From assembly GCA_030684355.1 (NCBI GenBank), contig JAUXTN010000050.1:1-64000 (forward strand): a DNA stretch of 64,000 nucleotides, in the 5' to 3' direction. Position numbers and translations under genes: made by a program. The DNA is from Pseudomonadota bacterium. Its GTDB lineage: Bacteria > Myxococcota_A > UBA796 > SXON01. Below the pieces are notes generated by a model. It was not told where the DNA came from. It was given only the letters and a program-made list of their open reading frames with translations, and did no database searches. Positions 41,315-49,358 of the stretch are shown here, piece by piece (the stretch's first letter is position 1; every line of letters starts with the position of its first letter).

Positions 41315-42153
41315 CGAACGCCCGCCTCGCGCGCGAAGCCCGCTACACGCTCCGCGGCCTCCCGTTCGCCGCGCTGGAGTGGGGCGAGCCGGACGGCCGG
41401 CCGACCGTCCTCGTCCACGGCTTCCTCGACCACGCGGGTAGCTGGGCGCGCGTCGCCGAGCGGCTCGGGGGCCACGTCGTGGCGCTCGATCTGCGCGGCC
41501 ACGGCCACTCCACCTGGATCGGGCCCGGCGAGAGCTACCACTTCCCCGAGTACGTGGCGGACATCGACGCCCTCGTCACGGCCCTCGGCGGGCGGATCCG
41601 CCTCGTCGGGCACTCGATGGGGGGCACCATCGCGTCGCTCTACGCGGGGGCGCGCCCGGACGCCGTGGAGCGCCTCGCGATCGTCGACGGGCTGGGCCTC
41701 CCCGACGGCGGCGGCGGCGCGCGGGACCGCATGGTGCAGTTCCTCGACGGCATCGCCCGCTCGCGCCCCCATCGCCCGTACCCCACGATCGATGCCGCCG
41801 CCGCGCGCCTCCAATCCACGTGGTCGGGCCTCGATGCGGCGTGGGCGCTCGAGCTGGCGGCACGCGGCACCCGCGCGGTCGAGGGGGGCTTCGTGTGGCG
41901 CTACGACCCCCGGCATCTCGTCCGAGCCGCTGTCCCATACCGTCAAGATCAACACCTGCGCTTTCTGGCGGAGATCCGCTGCCCGGTGCTCTCCGTGCAT
42001 CCGGAGCGGTCGCTCTTCGCGCCGGCGGACATCGGTGTCCTCGAGGGCGCCATCCCCGACCTCCGCATCCAAGAGGTGCCCGGCGCCGGCCATATGACCC
42101 AGCTCGACGCACCGGCGGCGCTCGCCGCGCACCTCGTGCCCTTCTTACGCTGA
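41311..42153 (+). CDS. Alpha/beta hydrolase
   Basis: This 280-residue enzyme has the alpha/beta-hydrolase core: HGF oxyanion loop (36-38), nucleophile Ser102 in GHSMGG, and a catalytic His in GAGHMTQLD near residue 265. The acid is probably the Glu in HPERSLFAP. It resembles esterases and C-C or epoxide hydrolases; the substrate is unknown. The ATG overlaps the NACHT-FGE stop by 4 bases, so the two are coupled and may work together. It is followed by a 141-base gap with a promoter for the next operon. Confidence 0.88.
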   Translation: MTNARLAREARYTLRGLPFAALEWGEPDGRPTVLVHGFLDHAGSWARVAERLGGHVVALDLRGHGHSTWIGPGESYHFPEYVADIDALVTALGGRIRLVGHSMGGTIASLYAGARPDAVERLAIVDGLGLPDGGGGARDRMVQFLDGIARSRPHRPYPTIDAAAARLQSTWSGLDAAWALELAARGTRAVEGGFVWRYDPRHLVRAAVPYRQDQHLRFLAEIRCPVLSVHPERSLFAPADIGVLEGAIPDLRIQEVPGAGHMTQLDAPAALAAHLVPFLR

Positions 42154-42245
42154 ACGCCCGTATCCCGCGCCCCGCGCGCCACGATTCGTGCGTGCCGACA
42201 CCGCGCACGGAGGCAGGATCCACCCGGGCCCGGCGGACCCCCGCC

Positions 42246-42276
42246 TTGACACGGCACCCTTGGTCGCGCATATACC
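42246..42276 (+). promoter_or_regulatory. Candidate sigma70 promoter for the aryl-CoA/cyclase operon
   Basis: TTGACA (42246-42251) is an exact -35. A -10 of TATACC (42271-42276, 19-base spacer) or CATATA (42269-42274, 17-base spacer) follows. Transcription would start near 42282, about 12 bases before the ATG at 42295. Confidence 0.6.
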
Positions 42277-42294
42277 GTGCCGTTCGGAGACCGT

Positions 42295-43041
42295 ATGGCG
42301 ATTCGCAGGCACGTCGTGATCACCGGTGGGGGGCGCGGAATTGGCGCCGAAATTGCGAGGCGCTTTGCCGCCCTCGGGGACCGCATCACGGTCCTGTCGC
42401 GCACCCGCGACGAGGTCGAGAAGATCGCCGACGAGGTCGGCGGCTACGGCATCCGGTGCGACGTGGGCGAGCCCGCCAGCGTCGAGGCCGCGTTCATGGC
42501 GGCCGGCCCGGTGGACATCCTCATCAACAACGCGGGCGTCGCGCGCTCCTCGCCCGTCTTGAAGACGGACGTGCGGGTGTGGGAAGAGCACCTGAAGGTG
42601 AACCTCACGGGCTCCTTCCTCTGCGCGCTCAAGGTGCTCCCGAGCATGGCGAGCCGCGGCAAGGGGCGCATCATCAACATCGCGAGCGTGGCGGGCCTCA
42701 AGGGCTACCCCTACCTCGCGGCGTATTGCGCCTCCAAGCACGGGCTCATCGGCCTCACCCGGGCGCTCGCCGCGGAGTACGCCGACAAGGGCGTGACCGT
42801 CAACGCGATCTGCCCCGGCTACGTCGATTCGCCGCTGCTCACCGGCGCGATCCAGAACATCGTCGAGAAGACCGGCCGCACCCTCGACGAGGTCCGCGCC
42901 GAGCTCGAAGCGCAGAACCCCCAGCGCCGCTTCCTGGAGGCCTCCGAGGTCGCCTCGATGGCGGTGTTCCTCGCCTCCGAGGACGCCCGCGGCGTCAACG
43001 GGCAGGCGATCCCCATCTGCGGCGGCGCGCTGAACGTCTGA
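42295..43041 (+). CDS. Short-chain dehydrogenase/reductase (3-hydroxyacyl type)
   Basis: The 248-residue SDR is complete: TGGGRGIG (10-17), NNAG (78-81), Ser131, Tyr144 and Lys148 (YCASK). It closely resembles 3-oxoacyl reductases and 3-hydroxybutyrate dehydrogenases. In this operon it probably oxidises a 3-hydroxyacyl-CoA made by the crotonase. ATG 42295 is chosen because GGAGA lies four bases upstream; an upstream in-frame GTG (42277) lies at the expected transcription start. The RidA-like gene overlaps its stop (TGATG). Confidence 0.9.
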   Translation: MAIRRHVVITGGGRGIGAEIARRFAALGDRITVLSRTRDEVEKIADEVGGYGIRCDVGEPASVEAAFMAAGPVDILINNAGVARSSPVLKTDVRVWEEHLKVNLTGSFLCALKVLPSMASRGKGRIINIASVAGLKGYPYLAAYCASKHGLIGLTRALAAEYADKGVTVNAICPGYVDSPLLTGAIQNIVEKTGRTLDEVRAELEAQNPQRRFLEASEVASMAVFLASEDARGVNGQAIPICGGALNV

Positions 43042-43433
43042 TGGACGGCCCGGTCGAGCCACCGGGCTGGGCCCGGCCCCACGGGTACAGCAACGGCTAC
43101 CGGCTGGGCAACCTGCTGTTCGTCGCGGGCCAGATCGCCTGGGACGCCGAGCAGAGGCTCGTCGGCGCAGGTGACTTCGGCGTGCAGTTCGACCGCGCGC
43201 TGGCCAACGTGCGCGCGGTGCTCGACGCCGCGGGCGTGTGGCCGGATCGTGTGGGCCGCGTGACCGTGTACGTGACCGACAAGCGCGCGTACCTCGCGGC
43301 CCTCCCGGCGGTGGGCGCGGCGTGGCGCACCCATTTCGGCCGGCACTACCCCGCGATGGCGCTGGTGCAGGTGGCCGATCTGCTCGAGGAGGGCGCGATG
43401 GTGGAGATCGAGGCGACGGCGGTGTGTCCATGA
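43041..43433 (+). CDS. RidA/YjgF-family protein without the catalytic Arg
   Basis: RidA proteins hydrolyse reactive enamines and imines to ketones. This 130-residue protein has the fold signature: GNLLFVAGQIAWDAEQRLVG, then RVTVYVTDKRAYL and the C-terminal YPAMALVQVADLLEEGAMVE. In Escherichia coli RidA the corresponding block carries Arg105, needed for deamination; here that position is Met106. It is therefore likely a different Rid subgroup, perhaps an aminomuconate-type deaminase or a non-deaminating member. Its place in an amino-aromatic-like operon fits release of ammonia from an enamine intermediate. It overlaps both neighbours. Confidence 0.85.
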   Translation: MDGPVEPPGWARPHGYSNGYRLGNLLFVAGQIAWDAEQRLVGAGDFGVQFDRALANVRAVLDAAGVWPDRVGRVTVYVTDKRAYLAALPAVGAAWRTHFGRHYPAMALVQVADLLEEGAMVEIEATAVCP

Positions 43434-44212
43434 CCGACCTCCCGTTCCGGGTCGACCTCGCCGACGGCGTCGCGGTCGTGACCCTCGACCGCCCCGACCG
43501 GCTCAACGCCCTGACGTTCGCGGTCTACGAGGCGCTCGCCGCCTGGTTCCGCGCGCCCCCGGCGGGCACGCGCGCCGTCGTCATCACCGGCGCGGGCCGC
43601 GGCTTCTGCTCGGGCGGCGATGTCGAGGACATCATCGCGAAGCTCTTCGCGCTCGACGCCGAGGGCCTGCTCGCGTTCACGCGCATGACCGGGGCGCTGG
43701 TCCGCGCGATGCGTGCCTGCCCGGCGCCCGTCGTCGCGGCGATCAACGGCGTCGCGGCCGGCGCGGGTGCCATCATCGCGATGGCGAGCGACCTCCGGGT
43801 CGGCTCCACGACCGCGCGCGTGTCGTTCCTGTTCAACAAGGTCGGCCTCTCCGGGGCCGACATGGGCGCCTGCCACCTGCTCCCGCGCATCGTCGGGCAC
43901 GGGCGGGCCGCCGAGCTCCTCTACCTGGGGGACGTGATCGGCGCCGACGAGGCCCACCGCATCGGCTTCCTCAACCGGGTCGTCGCCCCCGAGGCCCTCC
44001 TGACCGAGGCCCTCGGGATCGCGCGTCGCATCGCGAGCGGCCCCGCGTTCGCCAACGGCGTGACGAAGACGCAGCTCGACCGCGAGATGGACGTCTCGCT
44101 CGACGCCGCGATCGAGATGGAAGCGCAGGCCCAGGCGCTCTGCATGCTCCACCCGGACTTCCGGGAGGCGCACCTCGCGTGGAAGGAATCCCGCAAGCCG
44201 CAGTACCGGTGA
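43430..44212 (+). CDS. Enoyl-CoA hydratase/isomerase (crotonase) family
   Basis: This 260-residue crotonase keeps the CoA-binding and oxyanion-hole motifs (GAGRGFCSGGDVEDI; NGVAAGAGAIIAMASDLRVG). The two glutamates of classical hydratases are not in their usual places: the first position holds Ile and the second Lys/Val. An Asp follows in SGADMGACHLLPR, resembling the site of dienoyl-CoA isomerases. The reaction may be an isomerisation, hydration or ring cleavage of an unsaturated ring CoA thioester. The ATG overlaps the RidA-like stop by 4 bases (ATGA). Confidence 0.88.
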   Translation: MTDLPFRVDLADGVAVVTLDRPDRLNALTFAVYEALAAWFRAPPAGTRAVVITGAGRGFCSGGDVEDIIAKLFALDAEGLLAFTRMTGALVRAMRACPAPVVAAINGVAAGAGAIIAMASDLRVGSTTARVSFLFNKVGLSGADMGACHLLPRIVGHGRAAELLYLGDVIGADEAHRIGFLNRVVAPEALLTEALGIARRIASGPAFANGVTKTQLDREMDVSLDAAIEMEAQAQALCMLHPDFREAHLAWKESRKPQYR

Positions 44213-44223
44213 CGGGGAACACG

Positions 44224-44754
44224 ATGACACGTCGATTCGGCGCCTGGACCCTGACCTTTGTATCCCTGACCGCCGCGACCCTCACTGGCTGCTCGGGCAA
44301 CGAGGCGCCGGCCGAGGCGCCCGTCGTCGACGCGCCGAAGGCGGACTGGGTGGCGGGGGTGAAGCCCTGGTACTGCGGCACCGAGGCCTTGCCCGCCCTG
44401 GTCGGGAAGGACGGCACGTCCACGCCCCAGTCGCGCGACGTGGCGCTGAAGATCATGCCCGGGACGGGCTCGTTGACGGCGCTGTTCGCGGCGAAGAGCG
44501 GCAACGACAAGATCGTGGGCTCGATGACCCGCTTCGTGGCCACGGCCGATCACGCGGCCACCCTGCACTGGGAGAACGACCAGAAGCAGAAGGGCGAAGC
44601 CGCGCTCGTCTTCGCGCCCGACTACGGGACGGTGACCGTGACGTGGACCCCCAGCGCGACCCCCCCGGGCACCTCGCCCGTGCCGGCCGGGCCCGCGACC
44701 CTCACCGCAGGCGCGGGCTCCTCCGCGTGCGTCACCGGTGGCATGATCCGATAG
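44224..44754 (+). CDS. Small lipoprotein
   Basis: This 176-residue protein has a lipoprotein signal: basic start MTRRFGAWTL, hydrophobic core and lipobox LTGC with Cys at about residue 20, followed by GNEAPAEAP. The mature part is strand-rich with two further Cys (WYCGTEA; SACVTGG) and no recognised domain. ATG 44224 is chosen because a GGGGAA Shine-Dalgarno precedes it. It stands between the crotonase and the acyl-CoA dehydrogenase genes, 11 bases from each, although it has no obvious enzymatic role. It could be an envelope-stress or signalling partner of the operon. Confidence 0.82.
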   Translation: MTRRFGAWTLTFVSLTAATLTGCSGNEAPAEAPVVDAPKADWVAGVKPWYCGTEALPALVGKDGTSTPQSRDVALKIMPGTGSLTALFAAKSGNDKIVGSMTRFVATADHAATLHWENDQKQKGEAALVFAPDYGTVTVTWTPSATPPGTSPVPAGPATLTAGAGSSACVTGGMIR

Positions 44755-44765
44755 ACTCGGGGGCG

Positions 44766-45815
44766 ATGCTCACCGACCGGTACCCCTACTTCTTCGATCG
44801 GGTCCACGCGGAACGCGAGGCGGTGGCGGCCTCCTTCCGCGCCGAGGGCTCCATCCGCGACCGCGTGCGGGCCCTCTCCGCGGCGGGCCTCTTCGCGCCC
44901 ACCGACGTCCGCGGGCTGGCCGTGTCGCGGTGGCACCTCGCGCACGCCGACGCCCTCACCGACCTCGCGTTCATCATCCAGGAGCTCGGGACCTTCCCCC
45001 TCGTGAGCGCTGGCGGCTACGCGGACGTGGTCGAGGAGGCGCGGGCCGGGCGCTCGGTCGTGGCCTTCGGGCTCACGGAGCCGGAGGCCGGGAGCGACGT
45101 TCGTGCGCTCACGACGCGCGCGGTGCGGGATGGGGACGGCTACCGCCTCACCGGCGTGAAGCACTTCATCTCCAACGCCCCGGACGCCGACCGCGCCACG
45201 ATCTTCGCGCGGCTCGACACCGGGTCGCCACAAGACGGGATCGCCTGCTTCCTCGTCGAGAACCCGCCCGCCACGCCCCAGAAGGTCGCGGGCCACTCCA
45301 TCGGGCGCTTCGACCTCGTCGACACCCCCGCGCGGCTCGTCTCGACGAAGGGGCTCGGCCTCGCGTTCGCGACGTTGGAGCGGTGCCGCCCCTCCGTCGG
45401 CCTCGCGGCGATGGGCATGGCCCGCCGCGCGTTGGACGAGACGCTCCGCCACGTCGCCACCCGCCGGCAGTTCGGCGCCCCCCTCTCGGCGATGCCCGTG
45501 GTGCAGGCGCGCATCGCGGACATGGCGCTCGAGCTGGAGGCCGGTACGCTCACCGCCCTGCACGCGTGCTGGCGGCGCGACACCGCCGGGAAGGGCGAGC
45601 GCACGGGCTACGAGAGCGCGGTCGGCAAGGTGACCGCGACCGAGGCCGCGCAGCGGGTGATCGACAGCGCGGTGCAGCTCCACGGCGGCCTCGGCGTGGA
45701 AGAGGACAGCGTGGTGCAGCAGCTCTACCGGGACATCCGCCCCCTCCGCATCTACGAGGGCGCCACCGACGTGTTGAAGACCGTCATCGCCGCGCGATGG
45801 CTGGAGGGTTCGTGA
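44766..45815 (+). CDS. Acyl-CoA dehydrogenase
   Basis: The 349-residue flavoprotein has the family signatures: AFGLTEPEAGSDVRALTT (substrate/FAD loop), GVKHFISNAP, TLERCRPSVGLAAMGMA, QLHGGLGV, and the catalytic Glu in RIYEGATDV. It oxidises a CoA thioester to an enoyl-CoA and passes electrons to electron-transfer flavoprotein. It is slightly shorter than the usual 380 residues at the N-terminus. In the operon it would provide one dehydrogenation step after ligation to CoA. Confidence 0.9.
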   Translation: MLTDRYPYFFDRVHAEREAVAASFRAEGSIRDRVRALSAAGLFAPTDVRGLAVSRWHLAHADALTDLAFIIQELGTFPLVSAGGYADVVEEARAGRSVVAFGLTEPEAGSDVRALTTRAVRDGDGYRLTGVKHFISNAPDADRATIFARLDTGSPQDGIACFLVENPPATPQKVAGHSIGRFDLVDTPARLVSTKGLGLAFATLERCRPSVGLAAMGMARRALDETLRHVATRRQFGAPLSAMPVVQARIADMALELEAGTLTALHACWRRDTAGKGERTGYESAVGKVTATEAAQRVIDSAVQLHGGLGVEEDSVVQQLYRDIRPLRIYEGATDVLKTVIAARWLEGS

Positions 45816-47323
45816 GCCTCGCTCCGTCTAATCTCGCCGCGTACTTCCTCGATCACAACCTCGCGACCCGCCGCGAGAAGGTGGCGCTGCGCTACCGCGA
45901 CACGTGCTGGACCTTCGGCGAGATGCACGACTGGAGCTGCCGCTTCGGCACGCACCTGCGCGCGCTCGGCGTCCGCGAAGAGGACCGCGTGCTGCTCGCG
46001 CTGGACGACACGCCGGGGTTCGCCGTGGCGTGGTTCGGGGTGGTGCGCGTGGGCGCCGTCGTCGCGATGATGAACCCCGGCGTCCCCACCAAGGACTGGG
46101 CGTACTACCTCCGCTACACCCGGGCCCGCGTGCTCGTCACCACCGCGGCGTTCGCCGCGGCCAACGCCGCCGCCATCGACGAGGCCCTCGGGCGGCAGCT
46201 CTCCGCGGTGATCCGCATCGACGTGGACGAGGAGGCCATCCTCGCCCGCTCGGCCGACTGCCCCTACGGCGACACCGGCCCCGACGACCCCGCGGTGTGG
46301 CTCTTCTCGTCGGGCTCGACCGGCGCGCCCAAGGCGTGCGTGCACGCGGCGGGGGACTTCATCTTCAACACGGAGAAGTACGCCAAGGAGGTGCTCGGGA
46401 TCCGCGAGGACGACGTGACGCTGGGCGTCCCCAAGCTGTTCTTCGGCTACGCGACGGGCACGAACCTCATGTTCCCGTGGGCCGTCGGCGCGACCACGTG
46501 CTTGTTCTCCGAGCGCGCGACGGTCGACGAGGTGATCGCCAACATCGAGCGCTTCCGCCCGACGATCGTGACCAACGTGCCGACGATGATCCACCGGATG
46601 TTGGAGCACCCGCGGTGCGACACGATGGACCTCTCGTCCATCCGGCTCGTGCTCTCGGCAGGCGAGGCCCTCCCGGCCGAGCTCTACACGCGCTGGATGC
46701 GGCGCACGGGCGTCGAGATCCTCGACGGCATCGGCTCCGCGGAGCTCTTCCACATCTACATCACGAACTACCCGGGCGACGTGCGCGTCGGCACCCTCGG
46801 GAAGCTCGTGCCCGGGTACGAGGCGAAGATCGTCGATGACGACGAGCGCCCGGTCCCGAACGGCGAGATCGGGACCCTGTGGGTGAAGGGGCCGTCGAAC
46901 GCCATCTGCTACCACCAGGACCGCGCGAAGAGCCGCGTGACCTACCGCGGCGAGTGGACGACGACCGGCGACCAGTTCTGCCAGGACGCCGAGGGCTACT
47001 TCGTCTACTGCGGGCGCGCGGACGACCTGCTGAAGGTCGGCGGCGTGTTCGTGTCGCCCGTCGAGGTGGAGAACTGCCTGCTCACCCACGAGGCGGTGCG
47101 CGAGGCCGCGATCGTGGGGATCGAACGCGACGGCCTCATGACGACCGTGGCCTTCGTGGTGGTCGCGGGGGAGGGGACCGAGGCGCTGGGGCGCGCCCTC
47201 CAGGAGCACGTGAAGTCCCGGCTCGCGCCCCACAAGTACCCGCGATCCGTGCGGTTCCTCGACGTGCTGCCGCGCAACGACCGGGGCAAGGTGGCGCGCG
47301 CCGAGCTCAAGAGGCTGTGTTGA
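45812..47323 (+). CDS. Benzoate-CoA-ligase-family AMP-dependent CoA ligase
   Basis: This 503-residue enzyme activates an aromatic acid as its CoA thioester, using ATP. Motifs: SSGSTGAPKACVH (phosphate loop), DGIGSAELFHIYITN (a close match to benzoate-CoA ligases), GEWTTTGD, YCGRADDLLKVGGVFVSPVEVE, and the catalytic Lys in RNDRGKVAR. The start is GTG 45812 with GGAGG four bases upstream and overlapping the dehydrogenase stop (GTGA); an ATG at 45797 is an alternative. Together with RidA-like, SDR, crotonase and creatininase-like genes this fits an amino-benzoate CoA pathway. The exact substrate cannot be read from sequence. Confidence 0.9.
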   Translation: MSLAPSNLAAYFLDHNLATRREKVALRYRDTCWTFGEMHDWSCRFGTHLRALGVREEDRVLLALDDTPGFAVAWFGVVRVGAVVAMMNPGVPTKDWAYYLRYTRARVLVTTAAFAAANAAAIDEALGRQLSAVIRIDVDEEAILARSADCPYGDTGPDDPAVWLFSSGSTGAPKACVHAAGDFIFNTEKYAKEVLGIREDDVTLGVPKLFFGYATGTNLMFPWAVGATTCLFSERATVDEVIANIERFRPTIVTNVPTMIHRMLEHPRCDTMDLSSIRLVLSAGEALPAELYTRWMRRTGVEILDGIGSAELFHIYITNYPGDVRVGTLGKLVPGYEAKIVDDDERPVPNGEIGTLWVKGPSNAICYHQDRAKSRVTYRGEWTTTGDQFCQDAEGYFVYCGRADDLLKVGGVFVSPVEVENCLLTHEAVREAAIVGIERDGLMTTVAFVVVAGEGTEALGRALQEHVKSRLAPHKYPRSVRFLDVLPRNDRGKVARAELKRLC

Positions 47324-48072
47324 AGGAGCCGGGGAGGACGCGCCTCGCCGAGCGCCGTTCCCCCGACGCCGGGCTTCAGGGCGCCTGGGCGCTCCTGCCC
47401 CTCGGCTCGTGCGAGGCCCACGGCCCGCACCTGCCGCTCGACACCGACTGCCGGATCTCCGAGGAGATGGCCCTCCGCGCCGCGTCGCGCCTCGTGGAGC
47501 GCGGGGTCCCGGCCGTGGTGCTGCCGACGCTCCCGTACGGCGTCACGACCAGCGCGGGGCCGTTCCCGGGCACGTTGACGATCCCCGGCGACCTCGTCGG
47601 CGCCTTGATCGTGGAGGTCCTCGCCTCCGCCGCCGCGCAGGGCGCCGTGGGGTTCGCGCTCGTGAACTCCCACTTCGAGCCCGCCCACATCGACGCCCTC
47701 TTCAAGGCCGCGGACACCGCGCGGGCGCGCACCGGCCGCCCCGTGGTCTACCCGAACCTCGCCTCGCGCCGGTACGCCGCCCGCCTCGGCGCCGAGTTCC
47801 AGTCCGGCGCCTGCCACGCGGGCTCCTTCGAGACCTCCCTCGTCCTCGCCGTGCGCCCGGACCTCGTGGACGACGCCGCGCGGCAGGCCCTCCCCGAGGT
47901 CGCGATCGACCTCGCCGGGGCGCTCCGGGCCGGGGCCAAGGACTTCAAGGAGATGGGGGCGACCCAGGGCTACTTCGGGCAGCCCGCGGCCGGCTCCGCG
48001 GCCGAGGGGCACGCGCTCTACGAAGAGATGGCCGGGATCGTCGAGGACTCCGTGGTCGCCGCTCGCGGTTGA
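47320..48072 (+). CDS. Creatininase-family metallo-amidohydrolase
   Basis: Creatininase-family enzymes hydrolyse cyclic amides or formamides with two metals. This 250-residue protein has the first metal box LLPLGSCEAHGPHLPLDTDC (Glu, His, Asp), a variant second box NSHFEPAH in place of NGHGGN, and the third box ACHAGSFETS. The start is TTG 47320, overlapping the ligase stop (TTGA); an adjacent GTG at 47317 is equally possible. Its place in an aryl-CoA operon suggests opening of a ring lactam or hydrolysis of a formamide. It is followed, overlapping by 4 bases, by an adenylyl cyclase. Confidence 0.87.
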   Translation: MKEPGRTRLAERRSPDAGLQGAWALLPLGSCEAHGPHLPLDTDCRISEEMALRAASRLVERGVPAVVLPTLPYGVTTSAGPFPGTLTIPGDLVGALIVEVLASAAAQGAVGFALVNSHFEPAHIDALFKAADTARARTGRPVVYPNLASRRYAARLGAEFQSGACHAGSFETSLVLAVRPDLVDDAARQALPEVAIDLAGALRAGAKDFKEMGATQGYFGQPAAGSAAEGHALYEEMAGIVEDSVVAARG

Positions 48073-49358
48073 CGCTATCTGCGGTGCCCGTGGCCACGCC
48101 GCTCCTCCGTCGTCTTGCTCTCTCGTTCGCCGATCCCGCCCTCGAGCGGGACTGGTGGGTGTGGTTCGCCGCCGAACGCGCGCGCCTCCTCCGCGGCGGC
48201 ACCGCGGTGCTGCTCGGCGGGATGATGCTGTTCATCCCGTTCGACCAGGTCATGTTCCCGGAGGTCGCGCGCACGCTGCTCGTCATCCGGCTCGCCACCC
48301 TCGCGTTGATGGTGGCCGCGACCCCCGCGCTGTTCGGCCGTCGCTCCGCGGATCTGCTCGCCACGCACGGGCAGGAGCTCCTGCTCTACGTGTGCGTCGT
48401 AGTCCTCGCCGGGCTCTCGGGGATCGGGTGGGTGCTGGCACCGGTGCTGCACGACGAGCGCGCCTACGCGCCGCTCATGGCGCTCTGCCTGACCATCGCC
48501 GGTCTCTACGGCAGCACCGGGCTCCGCTTCCGGTACGCCGCGCCGCTCTGCCTCGCCATCACTGCCGTGTTCGCGCTGGTGGCGGCGGTGCGCAGCGACC
48601 CGCCGGCCGGGTACTTCCTGGCCGTCCTGATCTTCGGCGCCGGCGTCAACCTCATCGGGCTCGTGGTGAGCTGGTCGATGGAGCACCACGGCCGCCGCGC
48701 GTTCCTGCGGGCCCGGGAGCTCGATCTGGAGCGGCGGCGCTCCGAGTCCTTCCTCCTCAACGTGATGCCGCGCGCCTACGCGGACCGGCTCGCGGCGGGG
48801 GAGGGCGCGTGCGTGGATCGCCTCGCCGACGCCACCGTGCTGTTCGCCACGATCGTGGGCTTCCCCGAGGCGACGCGAGATCACCCGCCGGTCCAGGTGG
48901 TCGTGCTGCTCGACCGCATCGTCGCGACCTTCGATGCGCTCGCAACCGCCGAGGGCGTCGAGCGGATCAAGACCATCGGCTCCACGTACATGGCCGCCGC
49001 CGGCGTCACCGGCGCCCGCGCGGACCACGCCGAGGCCACCCTGCGCCTCGCCCTGGCGATGCGCGACGCGACGCGCGGGGCCGCCCGGAGGGAGGGGCTC
49101 CACCTGCAGCTCCGGGTCGGCGTGTGCTCGGGGCCGCTGGTGGCGGGCGTGATCGGCCGCTCGCGCTTCGCCTTCGACTGCTGGGGGGACACCGCCAACA
49201 TGGCCGCGCGGCTCGACGTGGCGGGCGCCCCGGACCGCATCCAGGTGAGCGCCACGACGCGCGCGCGGCTCGGCGAGGGCTACGTCGTAGAGTCGCGGGG
49301 CCTCGTGGTGCTCAAGGGCAAGGGGGCGGTCGAGACGTTCTGGGTGGAGGCGCCATGA
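48069..49358 (+). CDS. Membrane class III adenylyl cyclase, C2-like half (no metal-binding Asp)
   Basis: This protein of about 429 residues has six membrane helices in residues 40-215, a linker helix, and a class III cyclase domain from about 225. Both metal-site aspartates are missing: F-A-T-I holds Thr261 in place of the first Asp, and KTIGSTYM holds Ser305 in place of the second. The transition-state residues are kept (WGDTANMAARLD: Asn377 and Arg381), as are the adenine-selecting Lys301 and Asp370. This is the same residue pattern as the C2 half of mammalian adenylyl cyclases, so alone it should be inactive. The start is TTG 48069 (TTGA overlap) or GTG 48084. Confidence 0.88.
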   Translation: MTLSAVPVATPLLRRLALSFADPALERDWWVWFAAERARLLRGGTAVLLGGMMLFIPFDQVMFPEVARTLLVIRLATLALMVAATPALFGRRSADLLATHGQELLLYVCVVVLAGLSGIGWVLAPVLHDERAYAPLMALCLTIAGLYGSTGLRFRYAAPLCLAITAVFALVAAVRSDPPAGYFLAVLIFGAGVNLIGLVVSWSMEHHGRRAFLRARELDLERRRSESFLLNVMPRAYADRLAAGEGACVDRLADATVLFATIVGFPEATRDHPPVQVVVLLDRIVATFDALATAEGVERIKTIGSTYMAAAGVTGARADHAEATLRLALAMRDATRGAARREGLHLQLRVGVCSGPLVAGVIGRSRFAFDCWGDTANMAARLDVAGAPDRIQVSATTRARLGEGYVVESRGLVVLKGKGAVETFWVEAP

